Shown here: positions 54,599 to 63,680 of the stretch, piece by piece
How positions within the stretch are numbered: the stretch's first letter is position 1
How the letters are laid out: each line of letters starts with the position of its first letter
Assembly (NCBI GenBank): GCA_019739215.1
Contig: JAHHDR010000044.1
Span: 62,001-126,000, forward strand
Reading direction: 5' to 3'
DNA: 64,000 nucleotides
Source of the DNA: Rhizobium sp.
Lineage (GTDB): Bacteria; Pseudomonadota; Alphaproteobacteria; Rhizobiales; Rhizobiaceae
Translations under genes and position numbers: made by a program
The notes under the pieces: model-generated
The model's input: only the letters and a program-made list of their open reading frames with translations
The model's database searches: none
What the model was told of the DNA's origin: nothing

Positions 54599-55098
54599 AG
54601 CCGTATAGTATCACACTGGTCTTGACCCTCGCCTTGCTCGCTTCGGCCTGGCCACTGGACAAAACCTCATCGTCGGATCGCCAGAATCCAAATCCATTAG
54701 CCACTGTCAAATCGTCGGATGTGCGGCTCTTCATCGAGCGCCCGCTCTTCGCTCCGACGCGACGTCCCGTCGAAATTGATGAGGAGCCGCAGTCCGAGGT
54801 CGAGAGATCGACCGATTCCGGTCCGCAATTCGTCCTGCTTGGAGTGACATCAGGCCCGGAAGGCTCGGTTGCGCGCATCAGCACGGCTGACGGTACAGCG
54901 ACCCGCTCCTTACGACGGGGCGAGTCTGTTGACGGCTGGGAACTCCGGTCCATCGATCCGTCATCTGTCACGCTGATCCAGGATGACAGGACAATCGGTC
55001 TTACTATCTTTCGCGGCAATGCTGAAACAGATGACGACGCGGACATAGAGGGTCGGTCCTCTGGTCTCGTGTTCGAACCGGAAAATGCGGACGAATAA
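54595..55098 (+). CDS. Type II secretion GspC/GspN-like protein
   Basis: 167 residues from the ATG at 54595 (4-nt overlap with gspM). A membrane anchor (MKPYSITLVLTLALLASAWP) precedes a GspC HR-like domain: VRLFIERPLFAPTRRP, FVLLGVTSGPEGSVARIS, SLRRGESVDGWELRSIDPSS. In GspC this domain contacts the N0 domain of GspD. No PDZ domain follows, so it resembles short GspC or the GspN-type protein of some gammaproteobacteria. End of the rightward operon. Confidence 0.78.
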   Translation: MKPYSITLVLTLALLASAWPLDKTSSSDRQNPNPLATVKSSDVRLFIERPLFAPTRRPVEIDEEPQSEVERSTDSGPQFVLLGVTSGPEGSVARISTADGTATRSLRRGESVDGWELRSIDPSSVTLIQDDRTIGLTIFRGNAETDDDADIEGRSSGLVFEPENADE

Positions 55099-55234
55099 TG
55101 GCCAGGATGATAAGCGCCGCGGCGGCTCATGATGCCACTTTTAGCGCGTCAGATGCCAATGGCCGCTTCCTGCCAGCCCCAACCTTTCCGCCGACAGCAA
55201 GCTCCGCGGCTGCGATTTGGTAAAATGAAAATCG

Positions 55235-55480
55235 GGACCCTCGTCACGGGCCACGATATTCGCCCGACGTCCATGAGTGGGTCACTGCGATTGGGCTGCG
55301 TCGGGAGGATTGCGGCCGCATTCCCTTCGGCGAACGAAGGCTGCCATGATCTACAAGGCCACTGGCAACCTTCGAGCGATCCAGATCCTGCTTGGCCATA
55401 CGAAGATCGAAAACACAGTCAGGTATCTCGGCGTCGACATTGAGGATGCACTGGAACTGGCCGAGCGGACTGAAGTCTGA
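55235..55480 (+). pseudogene. Tyrosine recombinase C-terminal remnant
   Basis: YSPDVHEWVTAIG in one frame, then HSLRRTKAAMIYKATGNLRA, then LLGHTKIENTVRYLGVDIED in another. The HxLR and LGHxxxxxTxRY (nucleophilic Tyr) boxes identify the end of a plasmid/XerC-type integrase; the first two thirds are missing. It lies 1.4 kb from the tRNA gene and is unrelated in type to the P4-like integrase at 13 kb. Confidence 0.75.
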
Positions 55481-55835
55481 AGGGGAATGGCCCTGCGCGT
55501 TGTGGGGCCGCGCCCGTTCGCTCAACGAGCCTCTCCCAGGATTCGATCTGATTTGCGCCCTCATCTCGGTAAAAGATATCTGCACCGCTTCAGCCTGAAG
55601 CCAGCCGTCATTTTTGAAAGAATTTCGCTCCAGAGCCATGATGCGCACGTACAAGAAGGGTGTTGCCGTCTAACAACCGCGAAAAGCAGACTATCCGCTT
55701 GCGGCCCCATATTTGCCATTGAGAACCAGCCCGCAGCCGGCACTGTTAAGATACGTCACGCCCAACATTCCACATCGGCGAGAGGCAAGCATTCAATGCG
55801 GGGCGGAGTTGATCCGCCCCGAGTTTTACATCTGG
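55481..55835. other. 355-bp region without a supported gene
   Basis: Between the recombinase remnant and the convergent hypothetical gene. No motif, repeat or terminator that I can support. Confidence 0.4.
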
Positions 55836-56558
55836 CTATGGCCACTTTGGATGATTAATCACCGCTTCTTTGACGCTGATACCATTGCCATGCACCATGA
55901 TGAAATCCGCTAGGCGCTTACGAGAAGAGTGATAATCGAGGTACTTGCGTCGAAAGCTCCAGCGATAGCACGGCACCTTATAAAGGTCGTCTTTCTCAAG
56001 TCGCACTGTGGTCGGCCGAAACTCAAAGGCGAGATCAGGATCGCCTTCTCCCTCGTAGTTCGATATCGGAGACTTCGCGTATTGAACGATCCAGTCGATG
56101 GCTTCTGTGACGGGCACGTTGCGATGCCCGGCCGCGTGTAGCAGGCCGTCATGGAGCACGTCGACCACACCAGTGTAGAGATTGCAAAACTCTGCGACGC
56201 TACTGGTGTCCGCATTCCAGATAACGAGGCGCATATGCTCATAATCCGTGGGCAAGAGGTTTTCGTCGAGCGCCTCTCCAAGATGGACGGCATACTCACG
56301 AATGCCGAAGGCGTTGAAGTCCTTAACTAGCCTATGCAGAAGCGCCAACACGCCATCATTTTTCATGCCCGAAGTGAGAAGCGTCACTACCTGCACGGTT
56401 TGCAGGCCAGAAAGTTTCTCTTTGAGTACGTCTCTGATGATCTGTTCTGCACGATCCCATGCCTTGCTCGACATTTTCCCAAGCCGTTTGGCCTTGGATT
56501 TCCGCCATGAGGATTTCTGTATGTGGTCCAAGATGCTGTTCCTTTTTTTCGGCCGCAA
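55836..56558 (-). CDS. Hypothetical island protein next to the tRNA gene
   Basis: 240 residues from the ATG at 56558, or 212 from one at 56474 (MSSKAWDRAEQIIRD). I recognise no family. The first 35 residues are strongly basic; the middle has LLTSGMKNDGVLALLHRLV and DLLAAGHR-like segments with several His and Trp, soluble. Isolated between the integrase remnant and the tRNA gene, a spot where defence and other cargo genes often sit, but nothing in the sequence shows such a role. Confidence 0.6.
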   Translation of the reverse strand: MRPKKRNSILDHIQKSSWRKSKAKRLGKMSSKAWDRAEQIIRDVLKEKLSGLQTVQVVTLLTSGMKNDGVLALLHRLVKDFNAFGIREYAVHLGEALDENLLPTDYEHMRLVIWNADTSSVAEFCNLYTGVVDVLHDGLLHAAGHRNVPVTEAIDWIVQYAKSPISNYEGEGDPDLAFEFRPTTVRLEKDDLYKVPCYRWSFRRKYLDYHSSRKRLADFIMVHGNGISVKEAVINHPKWP

Positions 56559-56886
56559 TGCGGTCCGGCGTCCCGGCTGAAGAGCAAAAGGCTCGCCATA
56601 CCACCGAGGTCGCGTGACCCTTTACGGGCCGCGGTACGCAGAATTAATTGGCATTGGGAACAGCGAGCGCGACTTGGAGCGTCGCGAACTGCGGCGTGAA
56701 AGTTCAGAGGTGACAACGGACTGGGTGGAATGTCTGAGATAAGCTGGCCGCTTTACAAGCCAGTAGGTATCCATGCCGGGAGCGGGTCGTTTCAAAGCAA
56801 GCAGTAAGAAAATGTGGGGCGAATTGAGGGCGTATCATATGAAGGTGTGCCAAAAACCTTCAAAAACAATTACTTAAATGAAATTG
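56559..56886. other. Intergenic region at the right island end
   Basis: No gene is supported between the start of the hypothetical gene and the tRNA 3' end. Confidence 0.45.
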
Positions 56887-56902
56887 TGGCGGAGAGGGTG
56901 GG
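56887..56902. repeat. Right att site within tRNA-Ser
   Basis: GTGGCGGAGAGGGTGG, same orientation as 12811-12826. It covers one base beyond the CCA end, CCA, discriminator, the 3' acceptor strand and the first T-stem bases. Confidence 0.75.
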
Positions 56903-56976
56903 ATTTGAACCCACGGTACCCTTGCAGGCACGCCGCATTTCGAGTGCGGTACATTCAACCACTCTGCCACCTCTCC
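56888..56976 (-). tRNA. tRNA-Ser, anticodon CGA
   Basis: Reading leftward: GGAGAGG acceptor strand, D arm, anticodon stem-loop CCGCA-CTCGAAA-TGCGG with anticodon CGA (reads UCG), a long variable arm typical of serine tRNA, T loop GGTTCAAATCC, CCTCTCC acceptor strand, discriminator G and encoded CCA. 89 nt. Its 3' end is the integration target of the island to its left. Confidence 0.95.
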
Positions 56977-57310
56977 GCGGGGCACTGGAAGCCGGTGAAG
57001 ACTTCGAGCGTGTGGGCCGCGATATAGCGACGAAAAATGACTGGCGCAAGTCGGAAAAATGATAATTTTCCGTTTATGCGCCGCCGGTTGTCTTGACAGG
57101 TGTGGGGGGCTCGCGTACACGCATGAGCGGAAAACTGCGGATGACCATGTTCGCGGCATGTTTTGTTGTTTGCCATCGGGCAAGAATCGAAGCATATCTC
57201 ACCGGCGGGGTTCGCTCCGCTACAGACCAACCGACTGAACAAGAAGACCGCCCGTGCCGAGGCCTGTAGCCAGGTTTTGCCGAGGTGGTGAGAACATGAA
57301 AGGATAAAAA

Positions 57311-57622
57311 ATGTTCGCAGTCATCAAGACCGGCGGTAAGCAGTACCAGGTTGCTGCAGACGACGTCATCCAGATCGAAAAGCTGGAAGGCGAAGCCGGT
57401 ACCAAGATCGAATTCACAGAAGTCCTCGTTGTTGGCGAGGGTGCCAGCGCCAAGATCGGCGCGCCGTTTGTAAGCGGCGCTGTCGTGACTGCGGAAGTCG
57501 TCGGCCAGGGCCGCACGCGGAAGACCATTTCTTTCGTCAAGCGCCGCCGCCAGAATTCCAAGCGCAAGAAGGGCCACCGCCAGCATTTCACCACCGTCCG
57601 CATCCTGACGATCGCGGCTTAA
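57311..57622 (+). CDS. rplU: 50S ribosomal protein L21
   Basis: 103 residues, complete. Start MFAVIKTGGKQYQVAADDVI and KRRRQNSKRKKGHRQ near the end are diagnostic. Part of the large ribosomal subunit, binding 23S rRNA near L20. Followed by rpmA after 25 bp, the near-universal pair. First core gene after the island. Confidence 0.99.
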   Translation: MFAVIKTGGKQYQVAADDVIQIEKLEGEAGTKIEFTEVLVVGEGASAKIGAPFVSGAVVTAEVVGQGRTRKTISFVKRRRQNSKRKKGHRQHFTTVRILTIAA

Positions 57623-57647
57623 GGTTTAGAGGACAAGGAGTAAGACC

Positions 57648-57920
57648 ATGGCACACAAAAAAGCTGGCGGCTCGTCGCGCAACGGTCGCGATTCCAATTC
57701 CAAGCGTCTCGGCGTCAAGAAGTTCGGTGGCGAAGCCGTGATTTCCGGCAACATCATCATTCGTCAGCGCGGTACGCAGTGGCATCCCGGTGCCAATGTC
57801 GGCATGGGCAAGGATCACACCCTCTTTGCACTGACCAACGGCGCCGTGAATTACCGCACCAAGGCGAATGGCCGCGTATACGTATCCATCATGCCGAAAA
57901 CCGCGGAAGCAGCAGAGTAA
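57648..57920 (+). CDS. rpmA: 50S ribosomal protein L27
   Basis: 90 residues. MAHKKAGGSSRNGRDSNSKR starts with the flexible N-terminal tail that reaches the peptidyl transferase centre; GNIIIRQRGTQWHPG follows. AAGGAG lies upstream of the ATG. Ends before a strong terminator. Confidence 0.99.
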   Translation: MAHKKAGGSSRNGRDSNSKRLGVKKFGGEAVISGNIIIRQRGTQWHPGANVGMGKDHTLFALTNGAVNYRTKANGRVYVSIMPKTAEAAE

Positions 57921-57992
57921 GCCGGAGCTCTCTAAACAGCCGGCGCCTCATTGGCCCGGCTGACACTCAAGGTCGCAAGACCTCCAGGTTTC

Positions 57993-58026
57993 AAAAGGGA
58001 CGGTGGGGACATCCACCGTCCCTTTT
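57993..58026 (+). terminator. Rho-independent terminator after rpmA
   Basis: Perfect 14-bp stem AAAAGGGACGGTGG/CCACCGTCCCTTTT with a six-base loop, ending in T residues. It separates the ribosomal operon from the acetyltransferases. Confidence 0.92.
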
Positions 58027-58053
58027 CGTTTGCGATAAACCCAGGAGGTCACA

Positions 58054-58686
58054 ATGCAAACCCAAATGAAGGAAAGCCAAAGCCAAGGCGGCTTCAGAAG
58101 TGAGACGCGGCCGCTGCCGCTGGAACTCTCGTCGCCCATCCTCGTTTCAGAGCGCCTTGTCCTGCGTGCTCCTGAGATGGCCGATACCAACGCAATTGCC
58201 CATCTCGCCAACAACATGAATGTCGCGTCCATGGTGTCGCGCATGCCGCACCCCTACACGACCAAGGACGCCGAAAACTTCGTCGCCCGCGTCGCCTCGG
58301 GCGCGATGGGCAAATGCGTCTATGCGATCACCCTTGGTGAGACGACGCAGTTTATCGGCGCCTGCGGGCTGGAAGCGCATGACACCGGCCGGGGCCTCGA
58401 ACTCGGCTACTGGATCGGCGAGCCCCATTGGAGCCGGGGTTTTGCGACGGAAGCCGCGCAGATCCTGATCGATTTCGGCTTCCGCCATTTCGACGTCGAC
58501 TTCATCGACGCGCGTGTCCGGGTGATGAACATCGGCTCGCGGCGGGTGATCCAGAAGTGCGGCTTCCAGTTCCAGGGCACCGGCATGGCCGGCTCACTGG
58601 CGCTGGGCGGCATGGTGGCGGTCGAATGGTTTCGGCTCGACCGCAAGACCTGGGGTTCGCTGAGACACTGGGGAGGTGCGAGATGA
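58054..58686 (+). CDS. GNAT-family N-acetyltransferase (RimJ/RimL-like)
   Basis: 210 residues. ERLVLRAPEMADTNAIAHLA opens the fold; GLELGYWIGEPHWSRGFATE is the acetyl-CoA pyrophosphate-binding region (motif A), followed by NIGSRRVIQKCGFQFQGTG. These features fit the RimJ-type branch that acetylates protein N-termini. GNAT pairs after rpmA are common in Hyphomicrobiales. Overlaps the next gene by 4 nt. Confidence 0.9.
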   Translation: MQTQMKESQSQGGFRSETRPLPLELSSPILVSERLVLRAPEMADTNAIAHLANNMNVASMVSRMPHPYTTKDAENFVARVASGAMGKCVYAITLGETTQFIGACGLEAHDTGRGLELGYWIGEPHWSRGFATEAAQILIDFGFRHFDVDFIDARVRVMNIGSRRVIQKCGFQFQGTGMAGSLALGGMVAVEWFRLDRKTWGSLRHWGGAR

Positions 58687-59357
58687 CCGCGCTTGTCGAG
58701 CACAGGGATGCCTTCGCACTTGCCGCGCTGCCATTTGGTGATGCCGGCCGCAACCGGACGCTGCCGCGGCAGCCCCTGATCCGGACCGGCCGGCTGACCC
58801 TTCGCAGACCGGAAGCCCGCGATGCCGAGGCGATCACCGAGGCATTGGACAATTACAGGGTTGCGAAGATGCTGACCCGGGTCCCGCAGCCCTATCATCT
58901 CGATGATGCCGGGGACTGGCTCGCCATGATCGGCGAACCCGGCCCGGAGGCCTGGATTTTCGCGATCACGCTGGGTGGCGTCCGCGCCATCCTGGCGCCG
59001 GAGGTCGAGGCGGCGAATGGCAACGTCTCCGATCGGCTGGTCGGCGTGGTCTCGATCGAGTGGCGCGGGGCGGGCAGCCGCACCGGCTGGCATCTCGGCT
59101 ACTGGCTGGCCGAGGAACACTGGGGCCGCGGCATCATGACCGATGCCGTCAATGCCGCCGTCGCCCGGTTCTTCTCCGTGATGATGGGCGAGACATTGTT
59201 CTCGTCGGTCATGGCGGACAATCCCGGCTCGCTCAGGATCCAGGGCAAGCTGGGATTTGCGATCACCGGCGTCGAGGATGTCTATTCGCAAAGCCGGTCG
59301 GCGGGTGTCCGGCTGATCACCACGGAACTGACCTTCGGCGGCTACATGCCGATGTAG
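58683..59357 (+). CDS. GNAT-family N-acetyltransferase, second of the pair
   Basis: 224 residues from the ATG at 58683, overlapping the previous stop. RLTLRRPEARDAEAITEALD, WHLGYWLAEEHWGRGIMTDA (CoA motif) and NPGSLRIQGKLGFAITGVED show the same fold as its neighbour, from which it probably arose by tandem duplication. The substrate is unknown. Confidence 0.9.
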   Translation: MTALVEHRDAFALAALPFGDAGRNRTLPRQPLIRTGRLTLRRPEARDAEAITEALDNYRVAKMLTRVPQPYHLDDAGDWLAMIGEPGPEAWIFAITLGGVRAILAPEVEAANGNVSDRLVGVVSIEWRGAGSRTGWHLGYWLAEEHWGRGIMTDAVNAAVARFFSVMMGETLFSSVMADNPGSLRIQGKLGFAITGVEDVYSQSRSAGVRLITTELTFGGYMPM

Positions 59358-59397
59358 AAACAGCGGGACCCGGCCGGTCGCCGGGTCCCGCGCTGCG

Positions 59398-62300
59398 TCA
59401 GAACAGGAAGTCGCCGGCATCGAGGTGCTTCAGCTTGACGCCCTGAAGCAGGATGATGTCGCCGCCGCCGCCATCGATCTCCACGCCGGCCCCGACCACG
59501 TAGACATGGTTCTTCATCAGGTCGGCGAAGCCGGAAATGCTCTTGAAACCGGTGAGATCCAGCACGTCGTGGATTGCACCGCGCGCGTCGAAGTCGCGGA
59601 TCACGTCGCGGCCGTCTCCGGTTCGGAAGATGAAAGTGTCGGACCCGCTGCCGCCGATCAGAATATCCCTGCCGCGACCACCGATAATGATGTCGTCGCC
59701 ACTGGTGCCGCGCAGGGTCTGCCGGCCCGCCCCGCCGGCGAAGCGGTTCGCCACCTCGCTGACATCGAAGAAAATCGTGCCGGGTTCTTCGGCGCGGTCA
59801 CCGTCCTCGTCGATCAGGAGGAAGCTGAAGGAGGCATAGCTGTCGCCCGTGCCCTCGCCCTTGGGTTGCCATGTCAACCGCGAAAGGTCGCCGATGTCGA
59901 TCTCGGTACCGGCAGTCACGGGCGTGCCGTCGAGGCGCAGCTTGCCGATGCCGGGCAGATCCTGGATCAGGATCGCGCCAAGGCCATCCGGGTTGGATAT
60001 GCCGAAATCCGCAAGCTGGAATGTGTGGACCCCGCCCTGGTCGAGGCGCACAGTCCCGCCCGTCGTTTCGGGCCCGCCATAGCCTTCTGCGATCGTGAGA
60101 GTGAAGCCGACAGAGGCGGTGGCGCCACTCTGATCGGTCGCCACGATCTGGATGGCGAGCTCGCCTGAGTCGTCATGGCGTGGTGTGCCCGAGAACTGGT
60201 GCGTCGCCGCGTCGAATGCCAGCCAGGCCGGCAGTGTCCCGCCATCCGCGAGCCGCGCCGAATAGGTCAACTGGTCGCCCGCATCGGCGTCGACGAACAT
60301 GTCGGCAGCCAACTGCAAGGCGTAGGCTGCCCCCTCGCGCGCCGTCTGACCGGCAACGGACTTGACGGCCGACGGCGCGGTGTTCGCAACAGTGTTCACA
60401 GCGACGGTCAGCGTGAAGTCATGAATTGCCTGCCCGCCATTGCCGTCATCCGCGGTCAGCCGGAGCGAGAGCACGCCGACATTTTCGGCGGCGGGAGTGC
60501 CGGACAGTGACAGGGCGGCTGCGTCGAAGCTCAGCCAGTCCGGCAGCGGGCTGCCATCGGCCAGCAGTGCGGTGTAGGTCAGCGTGTCCCCGATATCGAT
60601 ATCGACGAAGGTGTTGGCAGGTACTGCGAAGCTGAACGCGACACCGGTATTGGCGGTCTGACCGCCAATCGGATTGGTCAGTTCCGGATCATCGTTGATA
60701 TTGGCGACCGTGATGTCAAACGTATCGGTCGCGGTGCCGCCATTGCCGTCATTGGCAATGACGTCGATCGAGAGGACGCCGACGCCATCGTTGCCAGGTG
60801 TGCCGGATAATGTGCGCGTCGCGGCATCGAAGCTCAGCCATGCCGGAAGCGCCCCGCCGCCTGCCAGTTGGGCGGAATAGGTCAGGGTGTCACCGGCATC
60901 GATGTCGCCGAACACATTGGCTGCGAACTGGAAACTGAAGGCCGCATCCTCGGTGGCGGACTGGTTGGCGATCGCATTGGCCACACCAGGCGCGTCATTG
61001 GCATTGGCAACGACGATGTCGAACGTGTCGGTGACGGTGCCGCCATTGCCGTCATCGGCGATGACATCGACTGCGACGGTGCCGACATTGCCATTGGCCG
61101 GCGTACCGGAGAATGTGCGTGTGACGGCATCAAAGCTCAGCCATCCTGGAAGCGCCCCGCCGCCCGCCAGTTGTGCGGAGTAGGTCAGGGTGTCACCGAC
61201 ATCGATATCGCGGAACGTGTTGGCCGCGAACTGGAAACTGAACGCCGCGTCCTTGGTGGCGGACTGGTCGGCAATGGCGTTTGCGACAGTTGGCGCGTCG
61301 TTTGTGTTGGCGACCACGATGTCGAACGTATCGGTGACCGTCCCGCCATTGCCGTCATCGGCGATGACATCGATGGAAACGGTGCCGACGTCATCGTTGT
61401 CCGGCGTGCCGGAGAACGTGCGCGTCGTGGCGTCGAAGCTCAGCCATCCTGGAAGCGCCGCGCCGCCCGCCAGTTGGGCGGAGTAGGTCAGGGTGTTCCC
61501 GACATCAATGTCGCTGAACGTGTTGGCCGCGAACTGGAAAACTGAACGCCGCTTCCTCGGTGGCATTCTGGTTGGCGATCGGATTGGCCAGGGTAGGTGC
61601 GTCGTTGGTGTTGGCGACCACGATGTTGATCGTATCGGTGACAGTGCCGCCATTGCCGTCATCGGCGATGACATCGATGGAAACGGTGCCGACATTGCCA
61701 TTTATCGGTGTGCCGGAGAATGTGCGTGTGACGGCATCAAAGCTCAGCCATCCTGGAAGCGCCCCGCCGCCCGCCAGTTGTGCGGAGTAGGTCAGGGTGT
61801 TACCGACATCAATGTCGCTGAACACGTTGGCCGCGAACTGGAAACTGAACGCCGCGTCCTCGGTGGCATTCTGGTTGGGGATCGGATTGGCCACACCAGG
61901 CGCGTCGTTGGTGTTGGCGACCACGATGTTGAACGTATCGGTGACGGTGCCGCCATTGCCGTCATCGGCGATGACATCGATGGAAACGGTGCCGACGTCA
62001 TCGTTGTCCGGCGTGCCGGAAAATGTGCGCGTCGCGGCATCGAAGCTCAGCCATGCCGGAAGCGCCCCGCCGCCTGCCAGTTGGGCGGAATAGGTCAGGG
62101 TGTCGTAGTCGATGTCGCTGAACGCATTGGCCGCGAACTGGAAACTGAACGCCGCATCCTCGGTGGCATTCTGGTTGGGGATCGGATTGGCCACACCAGG
62201 CGCGTCGTTGGTGTTGGCGACCACGATGTCGAACGTCTCGGTGACGGTGCCGCCATTGCCGTCATCGGCGATGACATCGATAGAGACGGTGCCGACATTG

Positions 62301-63439
62301 TCGTTTATCGGCGTGCCGGCGAATGTGCGGGTTGCGGCATCGAAGCTCAGCCATGATGGAAGTGCCCCGCCGCCCGCCAGTTGGGCGGAATAGGTCAGGG
62401 TGTCCGCGACGTCGATGTCGTAGAACGTGCTGGCCGCGAACTGGAAATTGAACGCCGCATCTTCGGTGGCATTCTGATTGGCGATCGGATTGACCACACC
62501 AGGCGCGTCGTTCATGTTGGCGACTACGATCTCGAATGTGTCGGAGGCCGTTTTGCCATTGCCGTCGTCTGCCAGCACTACAACGGAGAGGGTGCCGACA
62601 TCGCCATTGGCCGGCGTGCCGGAAAATGTGCGGGTTGCGGCATCGAAGCTCAGCCATGCCGGCAATGGGTCGCCGCCGTGCAGTTGCGCCGAATAGAGCA
62701 ACGGCATGACGGATGCGTCGACATTGGCAAAGGTACCGGATCCGAACTGGTAGGTGAAGGACGCACCTTCCGTTGCCGATTGGTTGGGGATCGCGTTGGC
62801 GACCACAAGCGCGTCGCTGGTGTCGGCAATCACGATACTGAATGTGTCGGTGACAGTTCCGCCTTGGCCATCGTCCGCGATGACATCAATGGAGACGCTG
62901 CCTGCGTCACCTGAGGCAGGCATGCCGGAGAATGTGCCGGTTGCTACATCGAAGGACAGCCAGGCTGGCAGCGCGCCGCCGCCGGCAGGCTGCGCCGAAT
63001 AGCTCAACGCCGCGCCGGGATCAGCGTCGGTGAACGTATTCGCCGGGACGCCGAAGCTGAACACGTAGCCTACATGCGCTGACTGAACGCCAATCGGATT
63101 GGTCAGCACCGGATCGTCATTGGTATTGGCAATGATAATGTCGAAGCTATCCCTGGCAGTGCCGCCAGCGCCATCGTCAGCCCTCACGTCGATCGACAAG
63201 ATGCCGACGTCATCATTGCGCGGCGTGCCGGAGAATGTGCGTGTCACGCCGTCGAAGCTCAACCATGAAGGCAGCGCGCCGCCGTCGCCAGCCGACCACA
63301 CGGCATAGGTCAGAGTCGTTCCAACATCGGCATCCGTGAAGGTACCGGCCGGGAACTGGAAGATGAACGGCGTATCCTGGGTCGCATTCTGGTCCGCAAT
63401 GGGGCTGCTCGTGACCGGATTCTGGTTGAATGCGCTCAT
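59398..63439 (-). pseudogene. Giant repeat adhesin with cadherin-like (He_PIG) repeats and RTX/type I secretion C-terminus, one-base frameshift
   Basis: About 1346 residues if repaired. Eleven repeats of about 101 residues each read PNQNATEDAAFSFQFAANxF, LTYSAQLAGGGALPxWLSFD, TRTFSGTPxNxxVGTVSIDV and NGGTVTDTFDIVVANTNDAP, the pattern of dystroglycan-type cadherin/He_PIG domains. Units four to eight are almost identical in DNA. The end has RTX units (GRGRDILIGGSGSDTFIF) and the shared secretion module (DVIRDFDARG, FADLMKNHV, EIDGGGGDIILLQGV, DFLF). The frame breaks at about 61540, where CTGGAAAACTG replaces CTGGAAACTG of the other repeats. It would be a surface or biofilm adhesin. Confidence 0.88.
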
Positions 63440-63680
63440 CGAGACACTGCCGCACGTGTCGAATTCGTGGTCGAACGGTCGTATTGGAACCGGGTCACGC
63501 TAGTATTGAGCAGTTGCGGGCCGCTGCTGACAATATTCATCATAGAAATCCCAAACTTCAAAAATCATGTCGGGAAGCTTGAAACGTGGCGGTTTAGATA
63601 TCGTATACAAGGAGGCAGTTTATATTTGCCTGGCACTGGACGGTTGTTCGCGGCAATTCGATGTCCCGCATTTCGCGATT

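Noticed and set aside
59398..63439. Regular 303-bp repeats considered as CRISPR or satellite DNA
   Set aside because: The period equals whole protein domains of 101 residues, and the translated pattern is He_PIG/cadherin-like with a start and a secretion end.
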